Source of the DNA: GCA-002713455 sp964428745
GTDB taxonomy: Bacteria; Fidelibacterota; Marinisomatia; Marinisomatales; TCS55
NCBI GenBank assembly: GCA_964428745.1
Contig: CAYRYZ010000002.1
Coordinates: 1 to 64,000, forward strand
Length of the DNA: 64,000 nt
Direction of reading: 5' to 3'
Every line of letters begins with the position of its first letter. Position 1 is the stretch's first letter. The notes below the pieces were generated by a model. The model was not told the DNA's origin, searched no databases, and saw only the letters and a program-made list of their open reading frames with translations. Of the stretch, positions 24,961 through 34,654 are shown piece by piece. The position numbers and the translations under genes were made by a program.

Positions 24961-26012
24961 ATTAACTCCTTATTAAAAATAAACCCATCCTTTAATGGAT
25001 CATCAGGATTAATAAAAAATGTATTTATCCCAGTAATGTAAGCACCTCCAGTCACCTGAGGGATAATTGCGTTATATTTTCCATATTCGATTGCTCTATC
25101 AATCTTAACTGAAAAAGTGGAACCCAAAATGCTTTCGATGGTTATTGATTCGCCCAGCTTTATTTCATTACGTTTATAATGAATAGCTGCACGTGCGCTT
25201 ACTCCAGTACCAGTAGGACTACGATCCAGTTCTCCATCAGCAAAAATACAGACATTGCGACTATGATTTGTTGAGTCTTGAGCTAAATCAGTAAAAATAG
25301 TACCATATAGAAAGTTCATCTCAGGTTCTATTGGATGTTTAATTTCCACTGAATTCATAATTGCATGTTTAATTCTCATTCCTTTATCAATAAGTGCATC
25401 ATGATATTGTTCCGTACACTTTAATTTCACTTGATCTACGTTGACAATAGCATAGTATGCTCCGCCAAATGCTAAATCATATTGTACACTACCAATTTCA
25501 GGAATATCAATAGTTGCATCTAGGGATTGAACAAAAGAAGGCACATTCTGAAAACGAATACTTTTAACATTACCATTGTCTATTTTTGCAAAAGACTCAA
25601 TATATCCTGAAGGAACATCCATTTTAACTGTTGTTTCAGGCTCAACCATTTGAATGAAACCCATTTCGATTAATACTTTAGTTAAGGCTATGACAGCATG
25701 GCCGCAACCTGTAGAATATCCTTCATTATGCATGAAAATGACACCTATATCAGCCTCTGGTGAATCTGGCTCAACAAGAATAGCACCATACATGTTAGCG
25801 TGTCCGCGTGGCTCCCAAATAATGGCTTTTCGAATATGATCGTAGTTTAACAATGCATCGCTACGCTTCTCTAGAAGAGTTTTACCTTTTAATTTTGGGT
25901 AACCGTCTATAATTATACGGAGAGGTTCTCCACCCGTGTGAGCTTCAATAGTTTTTATCTTCATCCAGTCGTCAGGAACGGAATATTTATTTATTCTATC
26001 TAACCTGATCAA
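24957..26012 (-). CDS. trans-3-hydroxy-L-proline dehydratase (proline racemase family)
   Basis: Proline racemase superfamily enzyme. The first active-site Cys is present (Cys103 in STGCGHAVIAL), while the second position is Thr269 in SPTGTGVSAR. Cys/Cys enzymes are racemases or 4-hydroxyproline epimerases; Cys/Thr enzymes are trans-3-hydroxy-L-proline dehydratases, giving delta1-pyrroline-2-carboxylate. HTGGEPLRI near the N-terminus and the length (about 351 residues) fit. The open frame runs to 26105, inside the symporter gene. TTG 26012, just past the symporter stop, retains the conserved lead-in to HTGGEP; ATG 25964 is a shorter alternative. The 4-base overlap with the GH109 gene shows translational coupling. 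The reductase for its product is not in the window. Confidence 0.82.
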   Translation of the reverse strand: MIRLDRINKYSVPDDWMKIKTIEAHTGGEPLRIIIDGYPKLKGKTLLEKRSDALLNYDHIRKAIIWEPRGHANMYGAILVEPDSPEADIGVIFMHNEGYSTGCGHAVIALTKVLIEMGFIQMVEPETTVKMDVPSGYIESFAKIDNGNVKSIRFQNVPSFVQSLDATIDIPEIGSVQYDLAFGGAYYAIVNVDQVKLKCTEQYHDALIDKGMRIKHAIMNSVEIKHPIEPEMNFLYGTIFTDLAQDSTNHSRNVCIFADGELDRSPTGTGVSARAAIHYKRNEIKLGESITIESILGSTFSVKIDRAIEYGKYNAIIPQVTGGAYITGINTFFINPDDPLKDGFIFNKELI

Positions 26013-26020
26013 AATATTCT

Positions 26021-27649
26021 CTATTGAGCCGCTAATGTTAATAAGACATAGATACCTACAGTTGTAGACATAATTGCAATAGAAGCCTGTTTCGCTTTCG
26101 GCCATGGTGTCATATCAACAGGCGGTGGGTCTCTTTGATCACTTATGGCAATTTCTTCATCAGTTTTTGGTTTTATTTTCCCAATAATTAGCATCACTAC
26201 AATTGCAGAAAGAAAACTGATAAAATATCCATGCAGATAGTGTAATTCTCCTCCAGAATCAGCAAAAAATGGAGGAACATTTTTGACATTAACAAATGTA
26301 AAGAATGAATAAAATAACATTCCTACAATCATCCCCACTTTTGCGGCTATGGCGGGGACATGCTTGGTCGTAATACCCAATAAAAAGATACCAATAATTG
26401 GAACACTATATAACCCATTTACTTTTTGAAGATATTCAAAAATAGACTGCATTTTTCCTAACATAGGAGCAATAATTATAGATGTAGCAGCCAATGCAAT
26501 TCCAAACTTCTTACCAACGGATACAATTTTTTCTTCATTTGCTTCTCTATTGATATAACCCTTATAAAATTGAAGTGAGAATAATGTAGAAGCGCTGTTT
26601 ATTGCTGAATTGTAAGAACTTAGTATGGACCCCATCAGAACTGCAGCGAAGAGGCCTAAAGACCAATCTGGTAATACATATCGTACAATTGCGCCATATA
26701 CCTGGTCTTGTCTATCTATGTTAAGGTCTGTCATATGCAACGCAATAATCCCAGGGAGACAGAGCATTAAAGGCCCTATTAGTTTCATGGCCGATGCAAA
26801 TAATACGCCTTTTTGACCCTCCTCCAAACTCTTTGCTGCCATAGCTCTTTGCACAATAACCTGATTAGTGGACCAATAGAATACTTGAATAAACATCATT
26901 CCTGTTAAAAGAGTCGGCCACGGAACCGATACTATATTGCCATCCGTATTTTTTTGAGTTAATACAGATAGGTACTCAGAATTATTACGGGCTAATGTTC
27001 CAATCCCTTCAAAAAAAGATCCATTCCCAAGTGCACACAATCCCAATACTGGGATAGCTAATCCACCAATTAATAAGCCAATACCATTTAATGTATCACT
27101 GACTGCTACTGACTTTAAACCGCCAACAATAGCATATGCACTACCAAGAATTCCAATGGTAGCTACAACAGTCCATAAAGATAAATTTAAATCAAACATT
27201 CCAATCAGTGCTAATGAACCTGTGTATAACACAACTGGCAAAAGCACTGTAACATATCCAAATAAAAATAAACCTGACACCATTGACCTTGTAGTTTTAT
27301 CAAATCGTTTTTCTAGGAAAGCTGGGGTTGTTGTAAATCCGCTAGCAAGATATTGGGGAAGAAAAACCAGTGCCGTTGCAATCATTGCAAATGCAGCCAA
27401 AGCCTCCCAAGCAACACCTACAAGAGCTTTATCTCCATATACCGCACCATTTAATCCAACTAATTGCTCCGTTGATAAGTTAGTTAATAATAAAGACCCT
27501 GCAACTATAGGCCATCCCAAAGCCCGGCCTCCAGTAAAATATTCCTCGCTAGCATTATCAGATTTTTTCAAACCTTGCACAATACGATAAGTAAAAAATC
27601 CTACAGCACTAGTAGCTAATATAAAAGTGACTATTGATATTGCATTCAT
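26021..27649 (-). CDS. Sodium:solute symporter (SSS family, SGLT-like)
   Basis: A 542-residue symporter with about 14 helices. EEYFTGGRALGWPIVAGSLL and LTNLSTEQLVGLNG are typical of the SGLT-like branch, many of whose members carry sugars with sodium. It lies between the GH2 beta-galactosidase (13-base gap) and the hydroxyproline dehydratase (8-base gap). Galactose or a glycosylated amino acid are candidate substrates. It is not closely related in sequence to the second symporter of the same operon, so two different solutes are probably imported. Confidence 0.87.
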   Translation of the reverse strand: MNAISIVTFILATSAVGFFTYRIVQGLKKSDNASEEYFTGGRALGWPIVAGSLLLTNLSTEQLVGLNGAVYGDKALVGVAWEALAAFAMIATALVFLPQYLASGFTTTPAFLEKRFDKTTRSMVSGLFLFGYVTVLLPVVLYTGSLALIGMFDLNLSLWTVVATIGILGSAYAIVGGLKSVAVSDTLNGIGLLIGGLAIPVLGLCALGNGSFFEGIGTLARNNSEYLSVLTQKNTDGNIVSVPWPTLLTGMMFIQVFYWSTNQVIVQRAMAAKSLEEGQKGVLFASAMKLIGPLMLCLPGIIALHMTDLNIDRQDQVYGAIVRYVLPDWSLGLFAAVLMGSILSSYNSAINSASTLFSLQFYKGYINREANEEKIVSVGKKFGIALAATSIIIAPMLGKMQSIFEYLQKVNGLYSVPIIGIFLLGITTKHVPAIAAKVGMIVGMLFYSFFTFVNVKNVPPFFADSGGELHYLHGYFISFLSAIVVMLIIGKIKPKTDEEIAISDQRDPPPVDMTPWPKAKQASIAIMSTTVGIYVLLTLAAQ

Positions 27650-27662
27650 CTTCTCGCCTTAA

Positions 27663-30600
27663 TTAATCATTAAACCTTAATTTTGAAAGCTTCTCGATAT
27701 CTTTGTCATCACTAAAGGGAACAAGTATAAAAGAAAATTCAAAGTTTTGGGGATATAAAGTATATCTATCAAGAGGTTTTGCTCCCCAGCTATTATCTCC
27801 TCCAACACCCATTTGTTTGTAATCAATGAGCCAATCTACTTGATCTTTAGGGAATAAATCGATTTTTCCGTGTCGTTGGGTTCCGGGGTAATAATCAAGA
27901 TCGGAATAAGGATATTGATGCACACTTCCATCAAAATGTGGTAACCCAATCGCCATTAATCCATTTTGACCATTTGAAAGGGTCATCCAAAAAACATCGG
28001 TCTTATTCCCTGTTTCCTGAGGTCTTACATATTGGAAAGTTTGCTCCCATACTGATCCAGAATAATAACCGATTGCTGCAGAAGTTTTTCTATCCCAGTA
28101 AGATTCATGAGGTCCTCTACCATACCAAGTTAAATCATTATAATCTTTTGGTAGTGAAAATTTCATTCCAAAACGTGGGATTTCAGGCAAAGAATTATCC
28201 TCTAATTCCATATTTTGTTTTACTAGAACTGCGCCATTGCCAAATACATTGTAATTAGATATCACAGTGGTTTTAGACAAACTATCTTTTGATACAATAT
28301 CGATATGAACAACATTATTAATTAACGAACTTTTAAATGATATAGTTGTCATTCTTTGACCAGCATTTTTCCAAACCTGTGTCCTATTAGGCATCTGATT
28401 GCCTAAATCATTATCGTTCGGAGCACGCCAAAAATGTAATTGTGATGGAGAGATGAAGAGGTCAATACTATCACCTACAGTAAATTCAGTAATCTGCCCT
28501 GATCTTTTATTAAACGAAATTTTAAAATTTTCTGAATACGCTTCAAGGCTAGAATCATCCTCAAATATATTTATTTGCGGTAATAATAATGGATTTTGTG
28601 CAATTGAGTTTTTATAAATGGGTAATTCAAACTGCTCCCATGCGACAAGATGATTTTTTGTTAACAAAGCGCTATTATTTTTTGTTTTTGCTTTAACTTT
28701 CAAAAAATAATGGACCCCAGGTTTAATATTGATACTTGATATATCAAAATAAATAGTTTGAGATTTCCCTGGTTTTATATCCAAGTTTGCTAAATTCCCC
28801 GATCTAAGAGTTCTATTATCACCATTTATAGTCCATGAAAATTTGAGATGTGATAAATTGAGGAAATCATAGTTGTTTGTTACTGTGATAATTCCTCTAC
28901 TCAAATCTTTTGCTTTAAACTTTATCGGTTGATATATTTTTTTTACTTCATAAATATGTGGATTTAAACTGCGATCTGCTGCGACTAAACCATTTGCGCA
29001 AAAGTTTGAATCATTTTCAACAAACTCTAAACCAACATCGCCACCGTAAGCCCAATAATCTTTACCTGATGAATGAGTTTTCGATATCACTTGATCTGCC
29101 CAATCCCAAATAAAGCCACCCTGAAGCAAGTCATATTTTTCAAAAGTTTCCCAATAATCAATTAAGTTACCAACGCTATTACCCATGGCATGGGCATATT
29201 CACATAAAATAAGAGGTCGATCCGTATGTTTTTCAGCATAATCAGCTATAAATTCAATATTCTTATACATAGGGAAAACCACATCAGTATGAAAATTATC
29301 TTCAGCAGGCTCATATACAACAGGTCGGGTTGGGTCTTTGCTTTTCAATACATTATATAGGTTAACAAAATTTTGACCATCACCTGCTTCATTGCCCATT
29401 GACCACATAATGATAGATGGTTGATTTTTGTCTCTTTCAAGCATTCGAATACCTCTGTCTATCCACTGTGATGTCCATGTCGTATCATTGGTGATGAAAC
29501 CAAAGCTACTTTTATGAAATCTCATACCATGTGCTTCAATATTGGCCTCATCTACTACGTATAATCCATATTGATTACATAGTTCGTACCATCTTTCTTG
29601 ATTAGGGTAATGTGATGCTCTAACTGCATTAATATTATGCTCCTTCATTAATTTTATATCTTCAATCATAGATGATTCAGTTATTGACCTACCTCTAACC
29701 GGATCCCACTCATGGCGATTAACGCCTCTAAACATTATTGGTTGACCATTAATTTTGAAAAGACCATTGCTGATTTCAACTTTCCTAAATCCCACTTGAT
29801 GATTCATTGTTTCAATTAAATCACCTTCAGTATTTAACAAAGAAAGTTGCAATTCATATAGATAAGGATCTTCTGCAGACCACTGCTTGACTCGCCTAAC
29901 GCTTGATTGAATAAAAATAGAAGTAAGCGAATCTATCGGCACAATTTTTGTGGAATCAAAAATACTGCGGTTTCTTCTTTGAGGCTCTATTAGCTTAGCT
30001 CGTACTATTAATTGATTTATATCATCATTTTTATTTTCTAAATCTATATTGAGAGAAAAAAGTCCTTTTCTGTATGTTGAATCAAGGTCAGCTTTAATTA
30101 AAAAATCCGTAATCCTACTTTTATTGCGACTATATAGATAGACATCCCTTTCTAATCCACTTATTCTCCAGGTATCTTGACCTTCTAAATAAGACCCATC
30201 GGAAAATCGATACACTTCAACCGCTAATTGATTTTGCCCCACTCTAACAAAATCAGTTATATTAAACTCAGCGGGTGTCTTTGATCCTTGACTATATCCA
30301 ACATATTTTTCATTAATCCAAAGGTGAAAGGCTGATCTTACGCTACCAAAGTGAATATATACATCTCGATCTAGCCAATTTCTTTTCATTTCAAAAGTTT
30401 TCCGATATGAGCCAACTGCATTATAATTATGAGGCACATAAGGCGGTTTGGGATCAAATGGATATTCTTCATCTAAGTAAATGGGAAATGAATGCCCTTG
30501 AAGTTCCCAACTGCCAGGTACCATAATTTCTGACCATTTAGAATCATCGAAATCATATTGATAAAAATCTATTGGACGTTTTTTGGGATTCGGCGATAGA

Positions 30601-30824
30601 TTGAATTTCCACTTTCCATTTAAATCGTAAAAGTTTTCAGATTTATTACGATTATTATCCTTCGCTAATTTTTCAGATTCAAATGCAAAAAAATGCGACC
30701 TAGGTGGAAGCTTATTAATTGAAAAAATATTTGGATTTTCCCATTCAAGACTTTTACCGAAGTCACAGCTGAATATCATACTTGCCAATATGCAAATAAA
30801 GATTATTTTTATTCTAACTATCAT
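27663..30824 (-). CDS. GH2 beta-galactosidase, predicted lipoprotein
   Basis: LacZ-type glycoside hydrolase of about 1053 residues: sugar-binding jelly roll (PGSWELQGHSFPIY), Ig-like domain, TIM barrel and C-terminal beta-galactosidase small-chain domain (TWYGRGPHESYWDR). The acid/base Glu479 is in MGNEAGDG and the nucleophile Glu542 in ILCEYAHAMGNS. The signal (IVRIKIIFICILASM) ends in a lipobox, IFSC, so it is probably tethered in the periplasm or on the outer membrane, unlike cytoplasmic LacZ. It should release beta-linked galactose. ATG 30824 is preferred over a TTG four codons upstream. It overlaps the phospholyase gene by eleven bases. Confidence 0.88.
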   Translation of the reverse strand: MIVRIKIIFICILASMIFSCDFGKSLEWENPNIFSINKLPPRSHFFAFESEKLAKDNNRNKSENFYDLNGKWKFNLSPNPKKRPIDFYQYDFDDSKWSEIMVPGSWELQGHSFPIYLDEEYPFDPKPPYVPHNYNAVGSYRKTFEMKRNWLDRDVYIHFGSVRSAFHLWINEKYVGYSQGSKTPAEFNITDFVRVGQNQLAVEVYRFSDGSYLEGQDTWRISGLERDVYLYSRNKSRITDFLIKADLDSTYRKGLFSLNIDLENKNDDINQLIVRAKLIEPQRRNRSIFDSTKIVPIDSLTSIFIQSSVRRVKQWSAEDPYLYELQLSLLNTEGDLIETMNHQVGFRKVEISNGLFKINGQPIMFRGVNRHEWDPVRGRSITESSMIEDIKLMKEHNINAVRASHYPNQERWYELCNQYGLYVVDEANIEAHGMRFHKSSFGFITNDTTWTSQWIDRGIRMLERDKNQPSIIMWSMGNEAGDGQNFVNLYNVLKSKDPTRPVVYEPAEDNFHTDVVFPMYKNIEFIADYAEKHTDRPLILCEYAHAMGNSVGNLIDYWETFEKYDLLQGGFIWDWADQVISKTHSSGKDYWAYGGDVGLEFVENDSNFCANGLVAADRSLNPHIYEVKKIYQPIKFKAKDLSRGIITVTNNYDFLNLSHLKFSWTINGDNRTLRSGNLANLDIKPGKSQTIYFDISSINIKPGVHYFLKVKAKTKNNSALLTKNHLVAWEQFELPIYKNSIAQNPLLLPQINIFEDDSSLEAYSENFKISFNKRSGQITEFTVGDSIDLFISPSQLHFWRAPNDNDLGNQMPNRTQVWKNAGQRMTTISFKSSLINNVVHIDIVSKDSLSKTTVISNYNVFGNGAVLVKQNMELEDNSLPEIPRFGMKFSLPKDYNDLTWYGRGPHESYWDRKTSAAIGYYSGSVWEQTFQYVRPQETGNKTDVFWMTLSNGQNGLMAIGLPHFDGSVHQYPYSDLDYYPGTQRHGKIDLFPKDQVDWLIDYKQMGVGGDNSWGAKPLDRYTLYPQNFEFSFILVPFSDDKDIEKLSKLRFND

Positions 30825-32109
30825 AATTCTTATCAAAGATTGTCTTCAAATTAATTACTAATTCATTTGCATTTTCAAGATTAAAAACCATGGGTGGTTT
30901 AATTTTCAAAACATTATGATCTGGGCCATCTATGCTAATTAATATACCTGCATCTTTCATTTGATTCACTATCTTAGCAGCTAAAGTTTTATTTGGTTTC
31001 AATGTATCAGTATTGCTTATCAACTCAATACCAATAAATAATCCTTGACCTCTTATCTGACCAATAAAAGTGTATTTAGATTGAAGTTTAAACAATTCTT
31101 CTATCAAATAGCTTCCTACTATTTCCGCATTTTCTTGTAACCCCTCATCTTCAATTACATCAAGTACTGCTTCACCAATAGCACAAGACACTGGATTCCC
31201 ACCATATGAATTGAAATACTCCATGCCATTATTAAATTGATCTGCAATTTCTTTTGTTGTTACGACTGCTGATAAAGGATGACCATTACCTATTGATTTA
31301 CCAAGTGTAACAATATCTGGGATCACACCACATGTTTCAAATCCCCAAAAATCGGTTCCCATACGGCCAAATCCAATCTGAACTTCGTCTGCAATACAGA
31401 GGCCACCAGACTTACGAACTAATTCGAATGATTTTTTTAAAAATCCTTCTGGCAACACTATTTGTCCTCCACATCCCATTAAAGCTTCTACAAAAAATGC
31501 TGACAGCGTTTTACTACTATCATTTATTTTATAAATAACCTTCTTTACTTCATTAACATAATCTGCAGTACAATTATCTCCTTTATAAATACCTCGGAAT
31601 GAATCTGGAAGTGGAATCGAGTATACAAAATCTGGGGGGCCTTCACCTCCTGGCGCATTATGCTTATAAGGGCTTATTTCAATTAATGACGAAAGATGTC
31701 CATGATAAGCTCCATCAAGAACAATTGTCTCCTTTGATCCAGTTATGCATCTTGCAATTCTAAGAGCAAGGTCATTGGATTCGCTTCCTGAATTAGTAAA
31801 AAAACAAACGTCCAACCCATCAGGTAATTTTTTTGTTAATAATTTTGCATATCGCACTATTGTTTCATCTAAATATCGTGTATTTGTATTGAGAAGGGCA
31901 TTTTGTTCCATTGCAGCACTCACAACTTTTGGATGGCAATGTCCTACATGTTGAATATTATTTACTGCGTCTAAATAGCGTAAACCTTCAGCATCATACA
32001 AATATTGTCCCTCACCTCTAACAATATGGATTGGATCTTCATATGATAAGCTCAAAGAAGGGCTTAGATATTGTTTTCTTAATTCTAGAATTTTTTTATG
32101 ATTGGACAT
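30814..32109 (-). CDS. PLP-dependent phospholyase of the PHYKPL/ETNPPL type (class III aminotransferase fold)
   Basis: A 431-residue class III aminotransferase-fold enzyme. PLP Lys271 is in TLGKSIGNGHP, preceded by IADEVQIGFGR. It follows the animal 5-phosphohydroxylysine and ethanolamine-phosphate phospholyases closely: QHVGHCHPKVV, NTNTRYL, FTNSGSESNDLALRIAR, AYHGHLSSLIEISPYK, MEYFNSYGGNPVSCA and NVLKIKPPM. Those enzymes eliminate phosphate and ammonia rather than transaminate. The substrate is probably the product of the kinase in the overlapping upstream gene. With 5-phosphohydroxylysine the product would be 2-aminoadipate semialdehyde; ethanolamine phosphate is the alternative. Confidence 0.85.
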   Translation of the reverse strand: MSNHKKILELRKQYLSPSLSLSYEDPIHIVRGEGQYLYDAEGLRYLDAVNNIQHVGHCHPKVVSAAMEQNALLNTNTRYLDETIVRYAKLLTKKLPDGLDVCFFTNSGSESNDLALRIARCITGSKETIVLDGAYHGHLSSLIEISPYKHNAPGGEGPPDFVYSIPLPDSFRGIYKGDNCTADYVNEVKKVIYKINDSSKTLSAFFVEALMGCGGQIVLPEGFLKKSFELVRKSGGLCIADEVQIGFGRMGTDFWGFETCGVIPDIVTLGKSIGNGHPLSAVVTTKEIADQFNNGMEYFNSYGGNPVSCAIGEAVLDVIEDEGLQENAEIVGSYLIEELFKLQSKYTFIGQIRGQGLFIGIELISNTDTLKPNKTLAAKIVNQMKDAGILISIDGPDHNVLKIKPPMVFNLENANELVINLKTIFDKNYDS

Positions 32110-33106
32110 GTTCCGTTAATTCATTTTCCCATTTACTGATATTATCGTCTAACATATTAATTAAAAAATTTCTGGCTTTTGATTCGGATACAATCAGATA
32201 TTTATTTTTTGGAAACATTTTTTTTCTATAAGTCGCCATTGAAATCGAAATGCAAAGTCTTAAACACATAAGATAGACTACCGATTTCAACTCATAGATA
32301 TTAAGCGGCATTATTTCATTGTACCCCTTTAAGATAGAAGCTATTAATGGTAACGGATTGTCTTTTTCAATAGCAACATAAGCCATCGAAACCGCAGGTT
32401 CTAATGCTCGATAGGAATATATCATATCACCAAAGTCAATAATTCCGGCAATCTTTCGACTAGAATTAATAATAATATTTTGGTCATTTCCATCATTGTG
32501 TATTATCATTTTTTTCAAGTGTTTGTCATTAATCAACACTTGCTTATTATAAAGATCTAAGTAATGACTAATCATTTTCTGATCGGTCTTATTTTGAGCT
32601 ATTTGCGAGTATAATTCATTAGTACATCTGGCATTCCAAACGAAAGTGCGGTGTGCTTCTGGGTGGTCATACCCTTCTAAAGCTAAATCTAGACACCCCA
32701 AAAATTTGCCCAAATCAAAAAGCAAATCTGAACCATATTCTATATCTTTAAGAAATTCGCCATCCACATACCTTAATAATCTTACAGAGTAGCATATTTT
32801 ATTTTTTTCAATTTGGAGTATTTTTTGTCCACTATTGGATTCGATTGGATGGGTCAAATCAATATGAGGGGTTTTTTGATAAATATATTGCATTGCCTCA
32901 TTTTGCATATCTAAAACATTTATATCTTCCATAGAGTTTGAGATTTTTAGTACAAAATTTCTATTGGGCGATTTAATCAAAAAGTTTTGGTCTCTATCAC
33001 TAACTAATGAATCTGCAGATCCATTAACACCAAAATGATCTGAAGCTATTCTCTCAGCATCCTTAATAGAGAAGTTTGGAGCTGGCGTATCAAAAACACT
33101 TGTCAC
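32096..33106 (-). CDS. Hydroxylysine kinase-like (APH-fold) phosphotransferase
   Basis: A 336-residue aminoglycoside phosphotransferase/choline kinase-fold protein. The catalytic loop is HNDGNDQN (His203, Asp205) and the metal-binding motif is IDFGD about 15 residues later. The N-terminal lobe (NFLIKSPNRNFVLKIS) provides the ATP-binding Lys. Proteins of this group next to PHYKPL-type lyases include hydroxylysine kinase. In many bacteria the kinase and lyase are fused in one chain; here they are separate genes overlapping by 14 bases. It should phosphorylate a small hydroxyl-amine such as 5-hydroxylysine or ethanolamine. Start is GTG. First gene of the ten-gene operon. Confidence 0.78.
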   Translation of the reverse strand: MTSVFDTPAPNFSIKDAERIASDHFGVNGSADSLVSDRDQNFLIKSPNRNFVLKISNSMEDINVLDMQNEAMQYIYQKTPHIDLTHPIESNSGQKILQIEKNKICYSVRLLRYVDGEFLKDIEYGSDLLFDLGKFLGCLDLALEGYDHPEAHRTFVWNARCTNELYSQIAQNKTDQKMISHYLDLYNKQVLINDKHLKKMIIHNDGNDQNIIINSSRKIAGIIDFGDMIYSYRALEPAVSMAYVAIEKDNPLPLIASILKGYNEIMPLNIYELKSVVYLMCLRLCISISMATYRKKMFPKNKYLIVSESKARNFLINMLDDNISKWENELTEHVQS

Positions 33107-33189
33107 GGATAAGAATATAAAATTAATAAATACAAAATATTACTATTGTTCATCAGGATTACATTATTTGAAATAATTAATACTAATAA

Positions 33190-34551
33190 TCAAGACATAA
33201 TTTCTTCAATTTCTTCAACTGTTCGAGGTATGTGTGGACCGAGGATACGATATCCTTGTTCAGTAATAACTATATTGTCTTCGATTCGAATACCTCCAAA
33301 ATCTATAAACCTGCCTAATGAATCATAATTAATAAATTCATTATATTTATTTTCGGCATTCCACTGATCAATTAAGTGAGGAATAAAATAGATACCAGGC
33401 TCAACTGTAAGTACAAACCCTTCCACTAATTCTTTGGCCAGTCTTAAATAAGCTAATCCAAATTGATCGCTTCGATCATTTATTTCATTATATCCAACAA
33501 GGTCTTCGCCAAGGCCTTCCATATCATGAACATCTAGACCTAACATATGTCCCAACCCATGTGGGAAAAACAATGCATGTGCTCCTGCTGCTACAGCATC
33601 ATCAGGGTTTCCTCTCATAATTCCCATATTAGTTAATCCTTCCACTGCTATTCTAGATGCTGTTAAATGAGCATCCTTATAAGAATTCCCTGGTTTACAA
33701 TAATTAAATGCTGAATCCTGCATATTCCAGACAATATTATATATATCTTTCTGTATATCTGTAAACTTTCCGTTTACTGGAAATGTCCTTGTAACATCAC
33801 TTGCATAATGAAGAGGCGATTCTGCTCCCGAATCATTTAGCGCAAGCTGACCAGAGCGCATGGTATTTATATAATTATTATTATGCAATATTTCACCATG
33901 TACAGTAAAGATTATTGGATATGCAAGACGTCTCCCGTTCTCCAATGCATAGCCTTCAATTTTACCCACTATTTTTTGTTCTGAAATACCATCTCCTGTT
34001 TGACGCATAGCTATTTTATGCATTTCTGCCGTTACATCAAGAGCTGACTCTATCTCTTCTAATTCATTTTCAGTTTTTATTGATCTCTGGGAAATAACTT
34101 TCATTATTAATGATTTTGAAGCATCAGTTTTACTACTATTAAGTAAGGATTGTAAAAACATCTCTTGATCTTCTCGATACAATGGCAAAAAATGAATTGG
34201 ATTAGATTTTAATAGATAGGATGATAATTTTTCTGAAGAAAATACTCTTTGAATTCCTGAAGTCTCGGCCATTTCAGAAACAGAAGTTCGTTCACCTTCC
34301 CAAACTATATCTTGAACTGTTAGGTCATCAGCAAATAACATTGATTCTCCAGAGTTGGAATCAATTATCATATTTAACCCTGGATGGTCAAGTCCACAAT
34401 AATAAAGAAAATTGCTATCTTGTCTAAAACGCAAATAATTTGAAGGATAGTTCATTGGTAATTGTGAATTACCCATTAATAATATTAATCCATCATCTAT
34501 ACCTTCAGCGAGTGTTTTTCGCCTTTTATCATATATTTCAGCACTAAACAT
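33190..34551 (-). CDS. pepP: Aminopeptidase P family protein (Xaa-Pro aminopeptidase, M24B)
   Basis: Two-metal pita-bread peptidase removing the residue before proline. The N-terminal creatinase-like domain starts EIYDKRRKTLAEGI. The metal ligands are in DSGAESPLHYASDVTRTF (two Asp), HGLGHMLGLDVHDME (His), TVEPGIYF (Glu) and IRIEDNIVI (Glu). There is no signal peptide, so it works in the cytoplasm on imported peptides. ATG 34551 has GAGAGG upstream; a TTG four codons earlier is possible. It lies 83 bases before the hydroxylysine kinase-like gene on the same strand and fits breakdown of proline- or hydroxyproline-rich peptides. Confidence 0.9.
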   Translation of the reverse strand: MFSAEIYDKRRKTLAEGIDDGLILLMGNSQLPMNYPSNYLRFRQDSNFLYYCGLDHPGLNMIIDSNSGESMLFADDLTVQDIVWEGERTSVSEMAETSGIQRVFSSEKLSSYLLKSNPIHFLPLYREDQEMFLQSLLNSSKTDASKSLIMKVISQRSIKTENELEEIESALDVTAEMHKIAMRQTGDGISEQKIVGKIEGYALENGRRLAYPIIFTVHGEILHNNNYINTMRSGQLALNDSGAESPLHYASDVTRTFPVNGKFTDIQKDIYNIVWNMQDSAFNYCKPGNSYKDAHLTASRIAVEGLTNMGIMRGNPDDAVAAGAHALFFPHGLGHMLGLDVHDMEGLGEDLVGYNEINDRSDQFGLAYLRLAKELVEGFVLTVEPGIYFIPHLIDQWNAENKYNEFINYDSLGRFIDFGGIRIEDNIVITEQGYRILGPHIPRTVEEIEEIMS

Positions 34552-34654
34552 CAGTTTAACCAACCTCTCTTAAATAAATTTATTATAATCAATATTGAAA
34601 CGATAAAATAAATAAAAAAAATAATTAGAACTGTTGATTTTGCTAGTATCTTTT

